Part shown: in pieces, positions 38,071-47,117 of the stretch
How the letters are laid out: each line of letters begins with the position of its first letter
How positions within the stretch are numbered: position 1 is the stretch's first letter
Assembly (NCBI GenBank): GCA_027920525.1
Contig: CP115858.1
Location: 2,790,001-2,854,000, forward strand
Origin: Chryseobacterium daecheongense
GTDB taxonomy: Bacteria > Bacteroidota > Bacteroidia > Flavobacteriales > Weeksellaceae
Reading direction: 5' to 3'
Length of the DNA stretch: 64,000 bases
Program-made: the position numbers and the translations under genes
The notes under the pieces: model-generated
Databases searched by the model: none
Seen by the model: only the letters and a program-made list of their open reading frames with translations
Told to the model about the DNA's origin: nothing

Positions 38071-40836
38071 ATGAAAAAAATTCTATCACTATCTTTTTTC
38101 TTGATTGCCTTATTGACAATTAAGTCCCAAGCACCTATTAATGCTACTATCAAAGAAACGAATTTTTTCCCCGGATCCGAACCTTACGGATTATTACAAA
38201 TGGGAAACAATTTGGTATTTGCTGCGGATACCGGTGGCGGAAATGAACCGCACAAATTTAATTTACAGACAGGAACAGCTGGAATGATACAGGATATCAA
38301 TGGAAATTTTACAAGTAGTATGCTCACGAATGAATTCTATAAACTTAATAATAAAGCATATTATTTTGCCTCTGATAATTCTAATTTACAACTATGGTCT
38401 ACTGATTTGTCATCAAATTTCACTTCAAAAGTTAAAGATTTTAATATCTATTACTATCCTTCTAGCAACAATAATATAATTGCTAAAGTTCTGAATAATA
38501 AGCTATATATAGTTTTTCAACAAAAGCTTTATATCAGTGATGGGACAACGGCAGGAACCTTCCAGATCAGTGACATTAACAATGTTGGAAATTCTCTACA
38601 GGAAAACAACGGAAATGTATTCTTTTTCGGAAGTAATAGCACATATGGAAGAGAACTATGGAAAACCGATGGTACTTTAGCCGGAACAACAATTGTTAAA
38701 GATATTAGTCCCGGTTCTAGTTCTTCCATTGGAAATGATAAAATGTATAAATTCAATAATAAAATTGTATTTATCGCCTCGAATAACAATAGTTTTGGAT
38801 TATGGAGTACAGATGGAACTACTAGCAACACAATAAATTTCTATCCTTTAAGTGGCTATTCAGTTTTTTATGATTACGATGTTGAAAACTATAATGGTAT
38901 GCTTTTCACGATAAACGGAGATTTATGGAAAACAGATGGGACATTAAACGGGACAAGCCTGATATATAACAATATACCTAACATCAATAAACTCACCTAT
39001 TTTAAAAACAAAATTTATATTGATACAAATACCAATATATACTATGTTGACCAAGCCGATCAAGTTAATACCTTAAATAATCCTTCCGGAACCATTCTTC
39101 AGACAATTGCACCTAGTAGCAATGGAAATTATTTAGCGTTAAGAGAACGCAACAATGATATATCAAAAATATATTTTTTTGATGACGTCAATATCATGCA
39201 GTCGAATATTAAATTTACCCCTGACAATAAATTTATTGAGTATCAGGATAAATTGTTATTTTCCGGATATATTGACTCCTATGTAGATTACTATACTACA
39301 TATAAGAATACTGAATTGTTTTCCTATAATCCGTCCACCAATATCTCAAAAGTTGAAAAAGATATAAGTTATGGCAGACACGGAACACCTCGTTATTATA
39401 CTGAGTTAAATGGAGAGATCTTTTTCGTTGCGCGTGATGGTTACTATTTTCAGGTTTACAAGATAGATTCTAATAACAATATGATAAAATTAAGTAACGA
39501 TTTGCAAGAATCATTTCCAGATAATTTCGAAGAGTATTATCCTGTTGCCGTGTCTGGAAATTACATTTACTTTCATAGCAATAAATTAATAAAAACAGAT
39601 GTTATAGCAAATTCTACCCAACAAATTTCTCCACCAGTTAATGAAAAAATATATGGTACTTATTCATTAAACAACGATAAAATTCTTATCAAAACGTTTA
39701 ATAGTACCGACAATTATATGAGAATGTGGAGCTTAGACAATAATACTTCAAATTTCTCATTGTTATTAGAAAAACCCGTCAACAATTTTCCGAATATACT
39801 CAATGTTGATGATGATTTTGTGAAAACTGATTCAGGCATTTACTTTAAAATGATCAATAATTCAGCAACAGAAATTTGGAAATCTAATGGTACTATTGCT
39901 ACTACAGTTAAAGTTGCAGACTTATATAATATATATCCTTTTAGTATCTTTTTAAACAAGCTAAATAACAAAATATTCTTTTCTGATAATCCAAATTTCA
40001 GCTATAACAATACAAAACTGTATTATATTGATGAAACTACTAATCAAGTACATCTTGTAAAAGATTCATATTATAATATAAATGGAAAATCTTTTGTCAA
40101 AAACAATAAATTATTTTTCTTTTCAGGAACAAATAATGGGTTTATCACGGCATTGAATGTTACAGATGGGACACTACAAAATACTCAGGTTATTACACAA
40201 ATCAATGTTGATGGAGCTTATGTAGTCAAAAAATGTGGAGATTTTAATTACTTCCTTGATTCTAATCAGCAGAAATTATTCAGAACAGATGGAACAGCAT
40301 CCGGTTCAATTTTGATCACTACAGGAGCTCAGAATTATACAGAGCTTAATTGTATGAACAATGAAATATATGGATTAAATTCTAAGCAAAAGATTTTTAA
40401 AACTAACGGAAATTCCGGAAACTATCAGGAACTCAGCTTTGTCATAAATAATCAGATTTTACAGCCATCAGATTACCTTTGGATGAAAAGTTTATACACT
40501 CGTAATTCTAAAATATATTTCAGTATAGATGATTACAATCATGGTGAAGAACTTTTTGTTACTGAACAGATAAATACTTTAGCAACCCGTGAAGAAAATA
40601 TAAGTAATAACGATAAAGTTATTATATATCCTAATCCGGCAACAGATTATGCTAACATTAAATTATTAAATAATTCGGAAAAAATTATAAAAATTATGAT
40701 ATATGATGTCAATGGTAGATTTATTTCCGAGTATAATAGCCCATTTATAAATGTTCAGCATATTCCGACGGGTATTTATTTCCTTAATATCATTACTGAT
40801 TTGAAAAAATATAATGGTAAGTTGATAAAAAAATAA
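38071..40836 (+). CDS. large secreted protein with ELWxTDGTxxGT repeats and T9SS sorting domain
   Basis: The 921-residue exported protein carries repeats of the form ELWKTDGTLAGT, LWSTDGTTSNT, LWKTDGTLNGT and LFRTDGTASGS, typical of predicted propeller-like surface proteins. A type A sorting domain (YPNPATDYA) ends it. The gene is visibly richer in A+T and Asn/Lys/Ile codons than its neighbours and is on the opposite strand from the porD/coaBC genes it separates, which suggests later insertion. No enzymatic motif was seen. Confidence 0.85.
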   Translation: MKKILSLSFFLIALLTIKSQAPINATIKETNFFPGSEPYGLLQMGNNLVFAADTGGGNEPHKFNLQTGTAGMIQDINGNFTSSMLTNEFYKLNNKAYYFASDNSNLQLWSTDLSSNFTSKVKDFNIYYYPSSNNNIIAKVLNNKLYIVFQQKLYISDGTTAGTFQISDINNVGNSLQENNGNVFFFGSNSTYGRELWKTDGTLAGTTIVKDISPGSSSSIGNDKMYKFNNKIVFIASNNNSFGLWSTDGTTSNTINFYPLSGYSVFYDYDVENYNGMLFTINGDLWKTDGTLNGTSLIYNNIPNINKLTYFKNKIYIDTNTNIYYVDQADQVNTLNNPSGTILQTIAPSSNGNYLALRERNNDISKIYFFDDVNIMQSNIKFTPDNKFIEYQDKLLFSGYIDSYVDYYTTYKNTELFSYNPSTNISKVEKDISYGRHGTPRYYTELNGEIFFVARDGYYFQVYKIDSNNNMIKLSNDLQESFPDNFEEYYPVAVSGNYIYFHSNKLIKTDVIANSTQQISPPVNEKIYGTYSLNNDKILIKTFNSTDNYMRMWSLDNNTSNFSLLLEKPVNNFPNILNVDDDFVKTDSGIYFKMINNSATEIWKSNGTIATTVKVADLYNIYPFSIFLNKLNNKIFFSDNPNFSYNNTKLYYIDETTNQVHLVKDSYYNINGKSFVKNNKLFFFSGTNNGFITALNVTDGTLQNTQVITQINVDGAYVVKKCGDFNYFLDSNQQKLFRTDGTASGSILITTGAQNYTELNCMNNEIYGLNSKQKIFKTNGNSGNYQELSFVINNQILQPSDYLWMKSLYTRNSKIYFSIDDYNHGEELFVTEQINTLATREENISNNDKVIIYPNPATDYANIKLLNNSEKIIKIMIYDVNGRFISEYNSPFINVQHIPTGIYFLNIITDLKKYNGKLIKK

Positions 40837-40860
40837 CTTTAAAATTGATATTTTATAAAA

Positions 40861-40889
40861 AAGCCCGGAATATTTATTAATCCGGGCTT
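40861..40889. terminator. bidirectional terminator
   Basis: The stem AAGCCCGGA/TCCGGGCTT has T runs in the minus direction (TTTTTT) and a weaker one in the plus direction; it serves the convergent T9SS gene and coaBC. Confidence 0.75.
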
Positions 40890-40965
40890 ATTATTTCTTA
40901 ATGTAATAGACTCTCCAAGATTAATAATGATAGACAGCACTACAACTCAATTAAATCTGAGCAAA

Positions 40966-42180
40966 TTATTTTAAAAGTTGATCCTCAACGAAATTCAGAA
41001 TATCTGTGGCTACATCCTCTTTTGATTTCAAATCAAATTCTTTCCTCTCTGTTTTGGTAAATATCCTTATTTTATTGGTGTCATTTTTAAACCCTGCCCC
41101 CGGATCACGAAGTGAATTGAGCACAATCATGTCAAGATTCTTCTTCTCCAGTTTTCCTTTAGCATTTTCCTCTTCATTCTGAGTTTCCAGAGCAAACCCA
41201 ACCAAAAACTGACGAGTTTTCTTCTCTCCCATCGTTTTAAGGATATCCGGATTTTTAACCAATTCTATTGTAAGATTTTCATCGTTCTTTTTGATTTTCT
41301 CCCTGGCGACCTCTTTCGGGGCATAATCCGCTACAGCAGCACTTGCTATCGCAATGTCTGCATTTTCATAAAATTCAAATACTTTATCAAGCATTTCTTT
41401 CGCGGAAACCACTTTATGCAGCTCTATATTAGGAGAGTGGATAACCTGAGAACTTGGACCGGATACAAGAATCACTTTAGCTCCTCTCTTCGCGGCTTCT
41501 TCAGCTAATGAAAACCCCATTTTACCGGAAGAATGATTTCCTATAAACCGGACAGGATCAATAGCTTCATAGGTAGGACCTGCCGTGATCAAAACTGTTT
41601 TTCCTTTGAAAATTGTATTGTCACCGGCTGCAGCAAATGCAGCAAAAAAGTTATCAACGGTTTTGAAAATAGTGTCAGGTTCCGCCATTCTTCCCTGACC
41701 CACTAGACCACTTGCAAGCTCTCCGCTTTCTGCCGGAATAACAAAGTGCCCGAAATCCTCAGCCAGTTCCAAGTTTTGTTTTGTAGTTGGGTGGTCGTAC
41801 ATATCAAGATCCATTGCAGGGGCAATAAAAACGGGGCATTTCGCAGACATATACGTAGCCAGCACCAGATTATCACACATCCCATGGGTCATTTTGGCCA
41901 ACGTATTTGCAGTGCAGGGAGCAACGATCATTACATCCGCCCACAATCCCAATTCAACATGGCTGTTCCAACTCCCATTTTCATTATAAAAATCAGTAAA
42001 TACAGGCTTCCTGGATAATGTAGAAAGGCTTAGTTTAGTAACAAAATGTTTGGCATCAGGTGTCATGATAACCTGCACTTCCGCACCATTTTTTATAAAG
42101 TCTCTTATCAAAAGGTGAATTTTGTAAGCAGCAATTCCTCCAGAAACGGCAATAAGAATCTTTTTTCCGGAAACACTCAT
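40966..42180 (-). CDS. coaBC: bifunctional phosphopantothenoylcysteine decarboxylase / phosphopantothenate-cysteine ligase
   Basis: The 404 residues carry an N-terminal CoaC flavoprotein (GGIAAYK, catalytic His in SHVELG, PCTANTLAKM, APAMDLDMY, and VGQGRMAEP) and a C-terminal CoaB domain (TAGPTYEAIDPVRFIGNHSSGKMG, with AAVADY and VGFALET). It performs the two middle steps of coenzyme A synthesis. It follows the omega and bamD genes on the same strand. Confidence 0.95.
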   Translation of the reverse strand: MSVSGKKILIAVSGGIAAYKIHLLIRDFIKNGAEVQVIMTPDAKHFVTKLSLSTLSRKPVFTDFYNENGSWNSHVELGLWADVMIVAPCTANTLAKMTHGMCDNLVLATYMSAKCPVFIAPAMDLDMYDHPTTKQNLELAEDFGHFVIPAESGELASGLVGQGRMAEPDTIFKTVDNFFAAFAAAGDNTIFKGKTVLITAGPTYEAIDPVRFIGNHSSGKMGFSLAEEAAKRGAKVILVSGPSSQVIHSPNIELHKVVSAKEMLDKVFEFYENADIAIASAAVADYAPKEVAREKIKKNDENLTIELVKNPDILKTMGEKKTRQFLVGFALETQNEEENAKGKLEKKNLDMIVLNSLRDPGAGFKNDTNKIRIFTKTERKEFDLKSKEDVATDILNFVEDQLLK

Positions 42181-42302
42181 TTAGTTTTAATTTTTTAAAA
42201 CACTAAATTACTTATTTTTTCCCACAACAGGTTTACAAACGACAAAGGTCATAAAGAAATTATTCCCTTATGACCTTCATTTATAAAAAATACAAATGAT
42301 TT

Positions 42303-42626
42303 TTATTTTCTTTCTTCAGTTTTTCTGAAGTACACGTCTTCGTTCAACCATTCTTCAATTGCAATAGAAGTTGGTTTTGGAAGTTTTTCGTAATGTTTGG
42401 AGATTTCAATCTGCTCTCTGTTTTCGAAAACCTCTTCCAATGTAGAATTGTGAACAGCAAATTCATCTAATTTATTATGCAATTCAGTACGAATTTCTGC
42501 ATTAATCTGCTCTGCTCTCTTTCCCATGATAACAATAGCTTCATAGATTGAACCTACTTTATCTTCAATCTTGTCTTTATCGTAAGTAATTGTATTTACT
42601 TCTGCTTTTGTATCTTTTACACTCAT
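42303..42626 (-). CDS. rpoZ: DNA-directed RNA polymerase omega subunit (Bacteroidota type)
   Basis: The 107-residue protein matches the Bacteroidota omega family: residues 25-50 (VGSIYEAIVIMGKRAEQINA) hold the conserved omega helix segment. It stabilises assembly of RNA polymerase. It sits between bamD and coaBC, the usual flavobacterial position. A hairpin without a good T run (42245-42277) lies downstream. Confidence 0.88.
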   Translation of the reverse strand: MSVKDTKAEVNTITYDKDKIEDKVGSIYEAIVIMGKRAEQINAEIRTELHNKLDEFAVHNSTLEEVFENREQIEISKHYEKLPKPTSIAIEEWLNEDVYFRKTEERK

Positions 42627-42667
42627 TTTGAGAAAATTATTTATTTATAAGGTGGCAAATTTACGAA

Positions 42668-43663
42668 TTATCTTTTGATTTTGAAAGTGGCAGCCGGAGG
42701 AGGTGTTTGTAACGCAGCACTATCCCTCTGAATCTGTAATGCTTTCTTTTCTGTAGCGACCTGATCTTTGATCTGCTGATCGGTCTTTGTTCGTGCTTCC
42801 AGCTTCTCAGCTTCTTTCTTTTGCCTTGCTGTTAATGTCGCCAATCTGGCTTCTGTCTGCTTCTTAACAACTGCAAAGTTTTGCTTTTCTTTATCCAGCT
42901 TCTCTCTAAGATCTACTGCTGTTTTAGAATATTCTGTGTTCGGAAGCTCTTTTTCTACCTGCCTTGTAAATGCTATTGCACTTTCAATACGTTCTTCTTT
43001 AAGTCCGTATACTGAATTTTGTGCAAGCAAATAACGGGACTTCATCATATAATCATAGATTTTCGGACGAAGCTTTGTACTTGGAAAATCTTCCAATACG
43101 TTTTCCAAGGCAACAGTGGCTGATTTATAATCACCCATTTTATAGTATTGTCTTGCGTTTTCGTAGGATTTAAATTCCAGTTTATAAGTCAGCTCATCAA
43201 TAAGCTGGTTGATATTTTTAGATCTTTCAGAATTTGGATAGTTGTTAAGGAAGTCTTGTAATTCATTGACTGCCAACTCAGTACTTGACTGATCCAGGTT
43301 ATAATCCATAGATCCTTCATAGTAACATAGTGCAGACATATACGCTGCTTCCTCAGCTCTCGGGTCTTTTGGAAAACTTACTGCAAAGTTTTTGAACTGG
43401 TGTCCTGCCAACTTATAGTTCTTATCATAGTAGTTTGCATAAGCCGTATTAAATCCAACATTCGGAAAGTCATCAGTCCCTGCAACTAGGTTAGCAAGCC
43501 TGTCATAAAGAGCCAAAGCATTTTTCCATTTCTTTTTAGCAAAATTTTCATTAGCTGCTTTTAAGATGAAGGCTTTATCAGCACTTTTCAATGCTTTTTC
43601 CTGCTGACTCGCGCATGATGAAATTACAGCTATGGCAAAAAGACCTAAAATATATTTTTTCAT
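42668..43663 (-). CDS. bamD: outer membrane assembly lipoprotein BamD
   Basis: The ATG at 43663 gives 331 residues with lipobox ISSC (Cys17); the longer frame starts at TTG and would hide the signal. TPR units follow (ALALYDRLANL, AGHQFKNFAVSFPKDPRAEEAAYM, LQDFLNNYPNSERSK), as in BamD. The C-terminal 90 residues are a charged, probably coiled tail (ARQKKEAEKLEARTKTDQQ) longer than in E. coli BamD. It works with BamA in inserting outer-membrane proteins. Confidence 0.9.
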   Translation of the reverse strand: MKKYILGLFAIAVISSCASQQEKALKSADKAFILKAANENFAKKKWKNALALYDRLANLVAGTDDFPNVGFNTAYANYYDKNYKLAGHQFKNFAVSFPKDPRAEEAAYMSALCYYEGSMDYNLDQSSTELAVNELQDFLNNYPNSERSKNINQLIDELTYKLEFKSYENARQYYKMGDYKSATVALENVLEDFPSTKLRPKIYDYMMKSRYLLAQNSVYGLKEERIESAIAFTRQVEKELPNTEYSKTAVDLREKLDKEKQNFAVVKKQTEARLATLTARQKKEAEKLEARTKTDQQIKDQVATEKKALQIQRDSAALQTPPPAATFKIKR

Positions 43664-43761
43664 AAAAAATTCAACCGTTATTGGATTATTCCAATCTATT
43701 AATTTGCAAAAATATAACTTTTTTATCAATAGATTTTTTTTTATGATTATTTAACGTAATT

Positions 43762-44391
43762 TTAGTCTGCAGCGTATCCTAATATTGCAAAAACACTCAA
43801 TAAAAGGTTCATTCTGATTTTTTTCTCCGCTTCTTTAGCATAAGCTTCCTCATTTTTACTCGGTACATATAGTTCATAGAAATTCTTATTTCTAATGACA
43901 AATAATGTAGATCCCAGAATCGTTGTAAGGATATCTTCTGGCTTCGGAGTAAATGTAAAAACTCCGGACGCAACTCCTTTTTTGATCACCTCATCCAGTT
44001 TTTTTACAAAAAGCTGATAAAAATCCAGCAATTCAACTTTCAGGTTATCCGTATGTCGAAGCTCCTGAGTAACAAAGCCATGAAAATAATTATATTTAAA
44101 TAATTGTGATACAATATATTTTATAATTTCTTTCATCTGCATCTCTGGTTTACCGTCTTTAATGGTATCAGCAAATTCCGAAAAATTTTCTCTGGTCTTT
44201 AGCACTCTGTACTGATAGAGGTAAGACATCATTTTTTCCTTGGACCCAAAATAATAAGAGATCATGGCTACATTAATGTTTGCTTTAGAGCAAATGTCTC
44301 TTACCGATGTTCCTTCATACCCTTTTTTCGCAATAAGCTCCTCCGCAATATCCAAAATATGGATCTGTTTTTCGGTAAATTTTTTTTTCAT
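43762..44391 (-). CDS. TetR-family transcriptional regulator
   Basis: The 209-residue protein has an N-terminal TetR HTH (GYEGTSVRDICSKANINVAM, then SYYFGSKEKMMSYLY). The C-terminal ligand domain has no diagnostic motif. It diverges from the TatD-like gene; an AAACGTTT palindrome at 44438-44445 in the shared region is a possible operator. The gene lies 98 bases upstream of bamD on the same strand, a position that could allow read-through. Confidence 0.88.
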   Translation of the reverse strand: MKKKFTEKQIHILDIAEELIAKKGYEGTSVRDICSKANINVAMISYYFGSKEKMMSYLYQYRVLKTRENFSEFADTIKDGKPEMQMKEIIKYIVSQLFKYNYFHGFVTQELRHTDNLKVELLDFYQLFVKKLDEVIKKGVASGVFTFTPKPEDILTTILGSTLFVIRNKNFYELYVPSKNEEAYAKEAEKKIRMNLLLSVFAILGYAAD

Positions 44392-44437
44392 AAAGTGTCG
44401 CTTTTGAGTAAAGTTAAGAAATTTTTAACATATTTAT

Positions 44438-44445
44438 AAACGTTT
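44438..44445. promoter_or_regulatory. possible TetR-family operator core
   Basis: The 8-base palindrome AAACGTTT lies in TAAACGTTTGTTTA between the divergent TetR and TatD-like genes. Many TetR-family sites have an AAACGTTT-like centre. The site is short and could be chance. Confidence 0.3.
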
Positions 44446-44486
44446 GTTTAAGAATTTTAAATTAATTCCAAATTATAGTATTTTTG

Positions 44487-45116
44487 ATGATGGAATTTTT
44501 TGATTTTCACCATCATAAAAAAAATGTCTGCGACGGTATCTATAATCTGGATATCGGAGATACTGTACCCAGTACATTTTATTCTGCGGGTATTCATCCA
44601 AAAGATATTGATCCGGACAAGATTGAAGAGCAGTTCAACTGGCTGGATTCCGCAATTCATAACAATTGCCTTACTATAGGAGAATGTGGCCTTGACAGCT
44701 TTGTTCCGGTTGATATGAAAATCCAGGAAAGTGTATTTTTAAGACAGATCAAATTGGCGAATGAATTAAAAAAGCCGATGGTTATTCATTGTGTCCGAAA
44801 ATTCTACGAAGTCATTTCATTTAAAAAAAAGGCAGAACAGCCTATGATTATTCATGGTTTTAATAAAAAACAAAGCATCGCCGAAGATCTGCTAAAGAAT
44901 AATTTCTATTTGAGTTTTGGAAAAGCTGTTTTGTATAATTTATCTTTGCAAAATATTGTGAAAATTACTGCTTTAGATAAAATCTTTTTAGAAACCGATA
45001 ACGATGATTTTAATATTGAATTATTGTACAGCAAAGTTTCGGAAATAAAAGGTATTTCTCAGGAAAACTTAAACAAACAAATTTTAGAAAATTTAGAGAC
45101 GATAAAAAATGGATAA
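44487..45116 (+). CDS. TatD-family metal-dependent hydrolase
   Basis: The ATG at 44487 gives 209 residues. Metal ligands appear as FDFHHH near the start, E in IGECGLD, H in MVIHCVRK, H in IIHGFN and D in FLETDNDD. At about 210 residues it is shorter than E. coli TatD (260). The family includes 3'-5' DNA/RNA exonucleases and deacylases; the activity here is undetermined. It overlaps tcdA by 8 bases. Confidence 0.85.
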   Translation: MMEFFDFHHHKKNVCDGIYNLDIGDTVPSTFYSAGIHPKDIDPDKIEEQFNWLDSAIHNNCLTIGECGLDSFVPVDMKIQESVFLRQIKLANELKKPMVIHCVRKFYEVISFKKKAEQPMIIHGFNKKQSIAEDLLKNNFYLSFGKAVLYNLSLQNIVKITALDKIFLETDNDDFNIELLYSKVSEIKGISQENLNKQILENLETIKNG

Positions 45117-45834
45117 GTATTGGTTGGAAAGAACAGAGCTTCTTATTAAGGAAGAAGGACTCGAAAAGTTGAATAAAGCGACTGTTCTTGTAGTAGGATT
45201 AGGTGGAGTAGGCTCGTTTGCCGCTGAATTTTTAGCAAGATCCGGGGTCGGAAATATGACGATTGTAGATGGCGATACGGTAGATATCACAAACATTAAC
45301 AGACAATTACCGGCATTACATTCTACTATTGGAAAGCACAAGGTTGAAATCGTTGCCGAAAGACTCTTAGATATTAATCCAAAACTTAATTTAATAACCA
45401 TCAATGAGTTTTTAAATCCTGAAAGAATGGATCAGATCCTCGATGAAAACAAATTTGATTATATTCTTGATTGTATTGATAGCGTAACTCCAAAGCTTAC
45501 ATTGTTAATTGCTGCAAGAAGAAGAAAAATTAAGATCGTAAGCTCTATGGGAGCGGGTGGAAAAACAGATCCAAGCAAAGTAATGGTGAGAGACATCAGC
45601 AAAACCCACAACTGCTATCTGGCCAAGCAGGTTAGAAAAAGGCTTAAAAAGGAAAAAATAAATAAAGGCATCCGTTGTGTTTTCTCTAATGAACTTCAAA
45701 ATGAGGAAAGTTTGAAAATGACAGATGGAACAAATTACAAAAGGTCTTTTTATGGGACTATCAGCTATATACCTGCCATTTTTGGATTGTATGCAGCGGC
45801 AGAAGTTATTAATCATTTAGTAAAAAAAGGCTAA
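45109..45834 (+). CDS. tcdA: tRNA threonylcarbamoyladenosine dehydratase
   Basis: The 241-residue E1-like protein has a Rossmann ATP site GLGGVGS (30-36), DGDTVDITNINRQL, and a later DCIDSVTPK. It lacks the CxxC zinc motifs of MoeB/ThiF, as usual for TcdA. It cyclises t6A37 of tRNA to ct6A using ATP. It sits between a TatD-like gene (8-base overlap) and rnpA (1-base TAATG overlap), so this is a tRNA-centred set. Confidence 0.9.
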   Translation: MDKYWLERTELLIKEEGLEKLNKATVLVVGLGGVGSFAAEFLARSGVGNMTIVDGDTVDITNINRQLPALHSTIGKHKVEIVAERLLDINPKLNLITINEFLNPERMDQILDENKFDYILDCIDSVTPKLTLLIAARRRKIKIVSSMGAGGKTDPSKVMVRDISKTHNCYLAKQVRKRLKKEKINKGIRCVFSNELQNEESLKMTDGTNYKRSFYGTISYIPAIFGLYAAAEVINHLVKKG

Positions 45835-46208
45835 TGCAGAATTTCAGATACCCAAAGGAGGAAAAACTCAAAAAGACCAATGACATCACCTTGCTTTTCG
45901 AAAAAGGTAAATGGAGAACCAATGGGAATCTGAGAATTATTTTACTTAAGGACAAACCTAATTTACCTGTTGAAGTTTCTAAATTCGGGGTTTCCGTATC
46001 TAAAAGGTATTTTAAAAAAGCAGTTCACAGAAACCGCATCAAAAGATTATTGAGAGAATGCTATCGCTTACATAAAGATCTTTTTAAAGAATCTTTTGGA
46101 GAAAAGACGATGGCCATGCTTTTTTGGATCTCCCCTGAACTTCCGCAAAAGTTCCAGGATGTAGAAGCCCAGTTCATCAAACTATGCCAGGCTCAGAAAA
46201 AACAGTAA
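45834..46208 (+). CDS. rnpA: ribonuclease P protein component
   Basis: The 124-residue basic protein has the RNR motif at R66-N67-R68 within KKAVHRNRIKRLLRE and the preceding FGVSVSKRYF strand. It binds RNase P RNA and helps cut tRNA 5' leaders. It overlaps tcdA by one base. It is not beside rpmH, unlike in many bacteria. Confidence 0.93.
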   Translation: MQNFRYPKEEKLKKTNDITLLFEKGKWRTNGNLRIILLKDKPNLPVEVSKFGVSVSKRYFKKAVHRNRIKRLLRECYRLHKDLFKESFGEKTMAMLFWISPELPQKFQDVEAQFIKLCQAQKKQ

Positions 46209-46291
46209 ACTCCTCATATTTTCTGTAATTTTCAGATAAGCTTACAATAGTTTTTGTAACTTTAGGGAACACAACCAATTTGAAAATTAAT

Positions 46292-46900
46292 ATGTTAGAC
46301 AATATTCCCTATCTCCCTTATGTATTAAGTGCATTCATTGGCATTGGCCTGTCCGCAGCAACAGGCTTCAGGGTATTCCTTCCTCTGTTTGCCGTAAGCC
46401 TGGCATCCTACTTACACTGGATCCCTATGAATGATCAATTTGAATGGCTTGCCGGGCTCCCAACACTTATTACAACAGGCATTGCTACGATCGCGGAAAT
46501 TTTAGCCTATTATATTCCATTTATTGATCATCTGCTGGATACACTGTCTGTTCCATTGGCAACTATTGCAGGATCCATCCTTTTCGCAAGCCAGTTTGCC
46601 GATTTTGGAACATTTCCGCAATGGGCATTGGCTATTATTGCCGGAGGCGGAACTGCCGCAACAATCAGTTCCGGATTTGCAGGAATCAGGGCTGCCTCCA
46701 CAGCCACCACAGGAGGCTTAGGCAATTCTATTGTAGGGACCACTGAAACAGCAGGTGCAGGAATTATGTCCGTTCTGGCCATGGCCGTTCCTGTTATTGC
46801 GGCTATACTGGCTGTTATTTTAGTAATTATGGTAATTGTTATGGGACGTAAGGCCTGGAAAAAATTAAAACGCAGTAAACAGACTATTGATAAAGTATAA
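46292..46900 (+). CDS. DUF4126 family membrane protein
   Basis: Taking the ATG at 46292 (the upstream extension is TTG) gives 202 residues. It has about four to five hydrophobic, Gly/Ala-rich segments and the N-terminal LSAATGFRVFLPLFA signature of DUF4126. The C-terminal tail is basic (GRKAWKKLKRSK). The function of the family is unknown. It follows rnpA with a 83-base gap and ends at a strong bidirectional terminator. Confidence 0.85.
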   Translation: MLDNIPYLPYVLSAFIGIGLSAATGFRVFLPLFAVSLASYLHWIPMNDQFEWLAGLPTLITTGIATIAEILAYYIPFIDHLLDTLSVPLATIAGSILFASQFADFGTFPQWALAIIAGGGTAATISSGFAGIRAASTATTGGLGNSIVGTTETAGAGIMSVLAMAVPVIAAILAVILVIMVIVMGRKAWKKLKRSKQTIDKV

Positions 46901-46942
46901 AAAATACAGAAGGCTGAATATGAATTCAGCCTTCTGTATTTT
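46901..46942. terminator. bidirectional terminator overlapping the next gene's 3' end
   Basis: A 19-bp perfect stem (46901-46919 with 46924-46942), loop ATGA, starts right after the DUF4126 stop. Its right arm encodes the last codons of the convergent 60-residue protein. Confidence 0.88.
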
Positions 46943-47108
46943 TATTCGAACGAACTGTTTTATAAATGGCGTAAGCAAAAGGGAAAAAAACCGATGCATA
47001 AGACATTTTCAGTCCTTTATAAAACTCTTTTGGAGGATAAAATAAAAATGAAAGCAAGAATCCTAAAACAAGAAATCCAACAATCAGTACTATTACTCTC
47101 TTATTCAT
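46926..47108 (-). CDS. small membrane protein, function unknown
   Basis: The 60 residues have one strong transmembrane helix (about 5-26, IVLIVGFLVLGFLLSFLF) and a second weaker one (about 38-50), with a basic C-terminus. It lies 9 bases after the TPR protein gene on the same strand and so is probably the last gene of that operon. No family is recognised. Confidence 0.6.
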   Translation of the reverse strand: MNKRVIVLIVGFLVLGFLLSFLFYPPKEFYKGLKMSYASVFFPFAYAIYKTVRSNKNTEG

Positions 47109-47117
47109 CTTTAAATT

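Noticed and set aside
42245..42277. Terminator after the omega gene
   Set aside because: The 10-bp stem is clear, but no usable T run follows on the minus strand, so it was not listed as a terminator.
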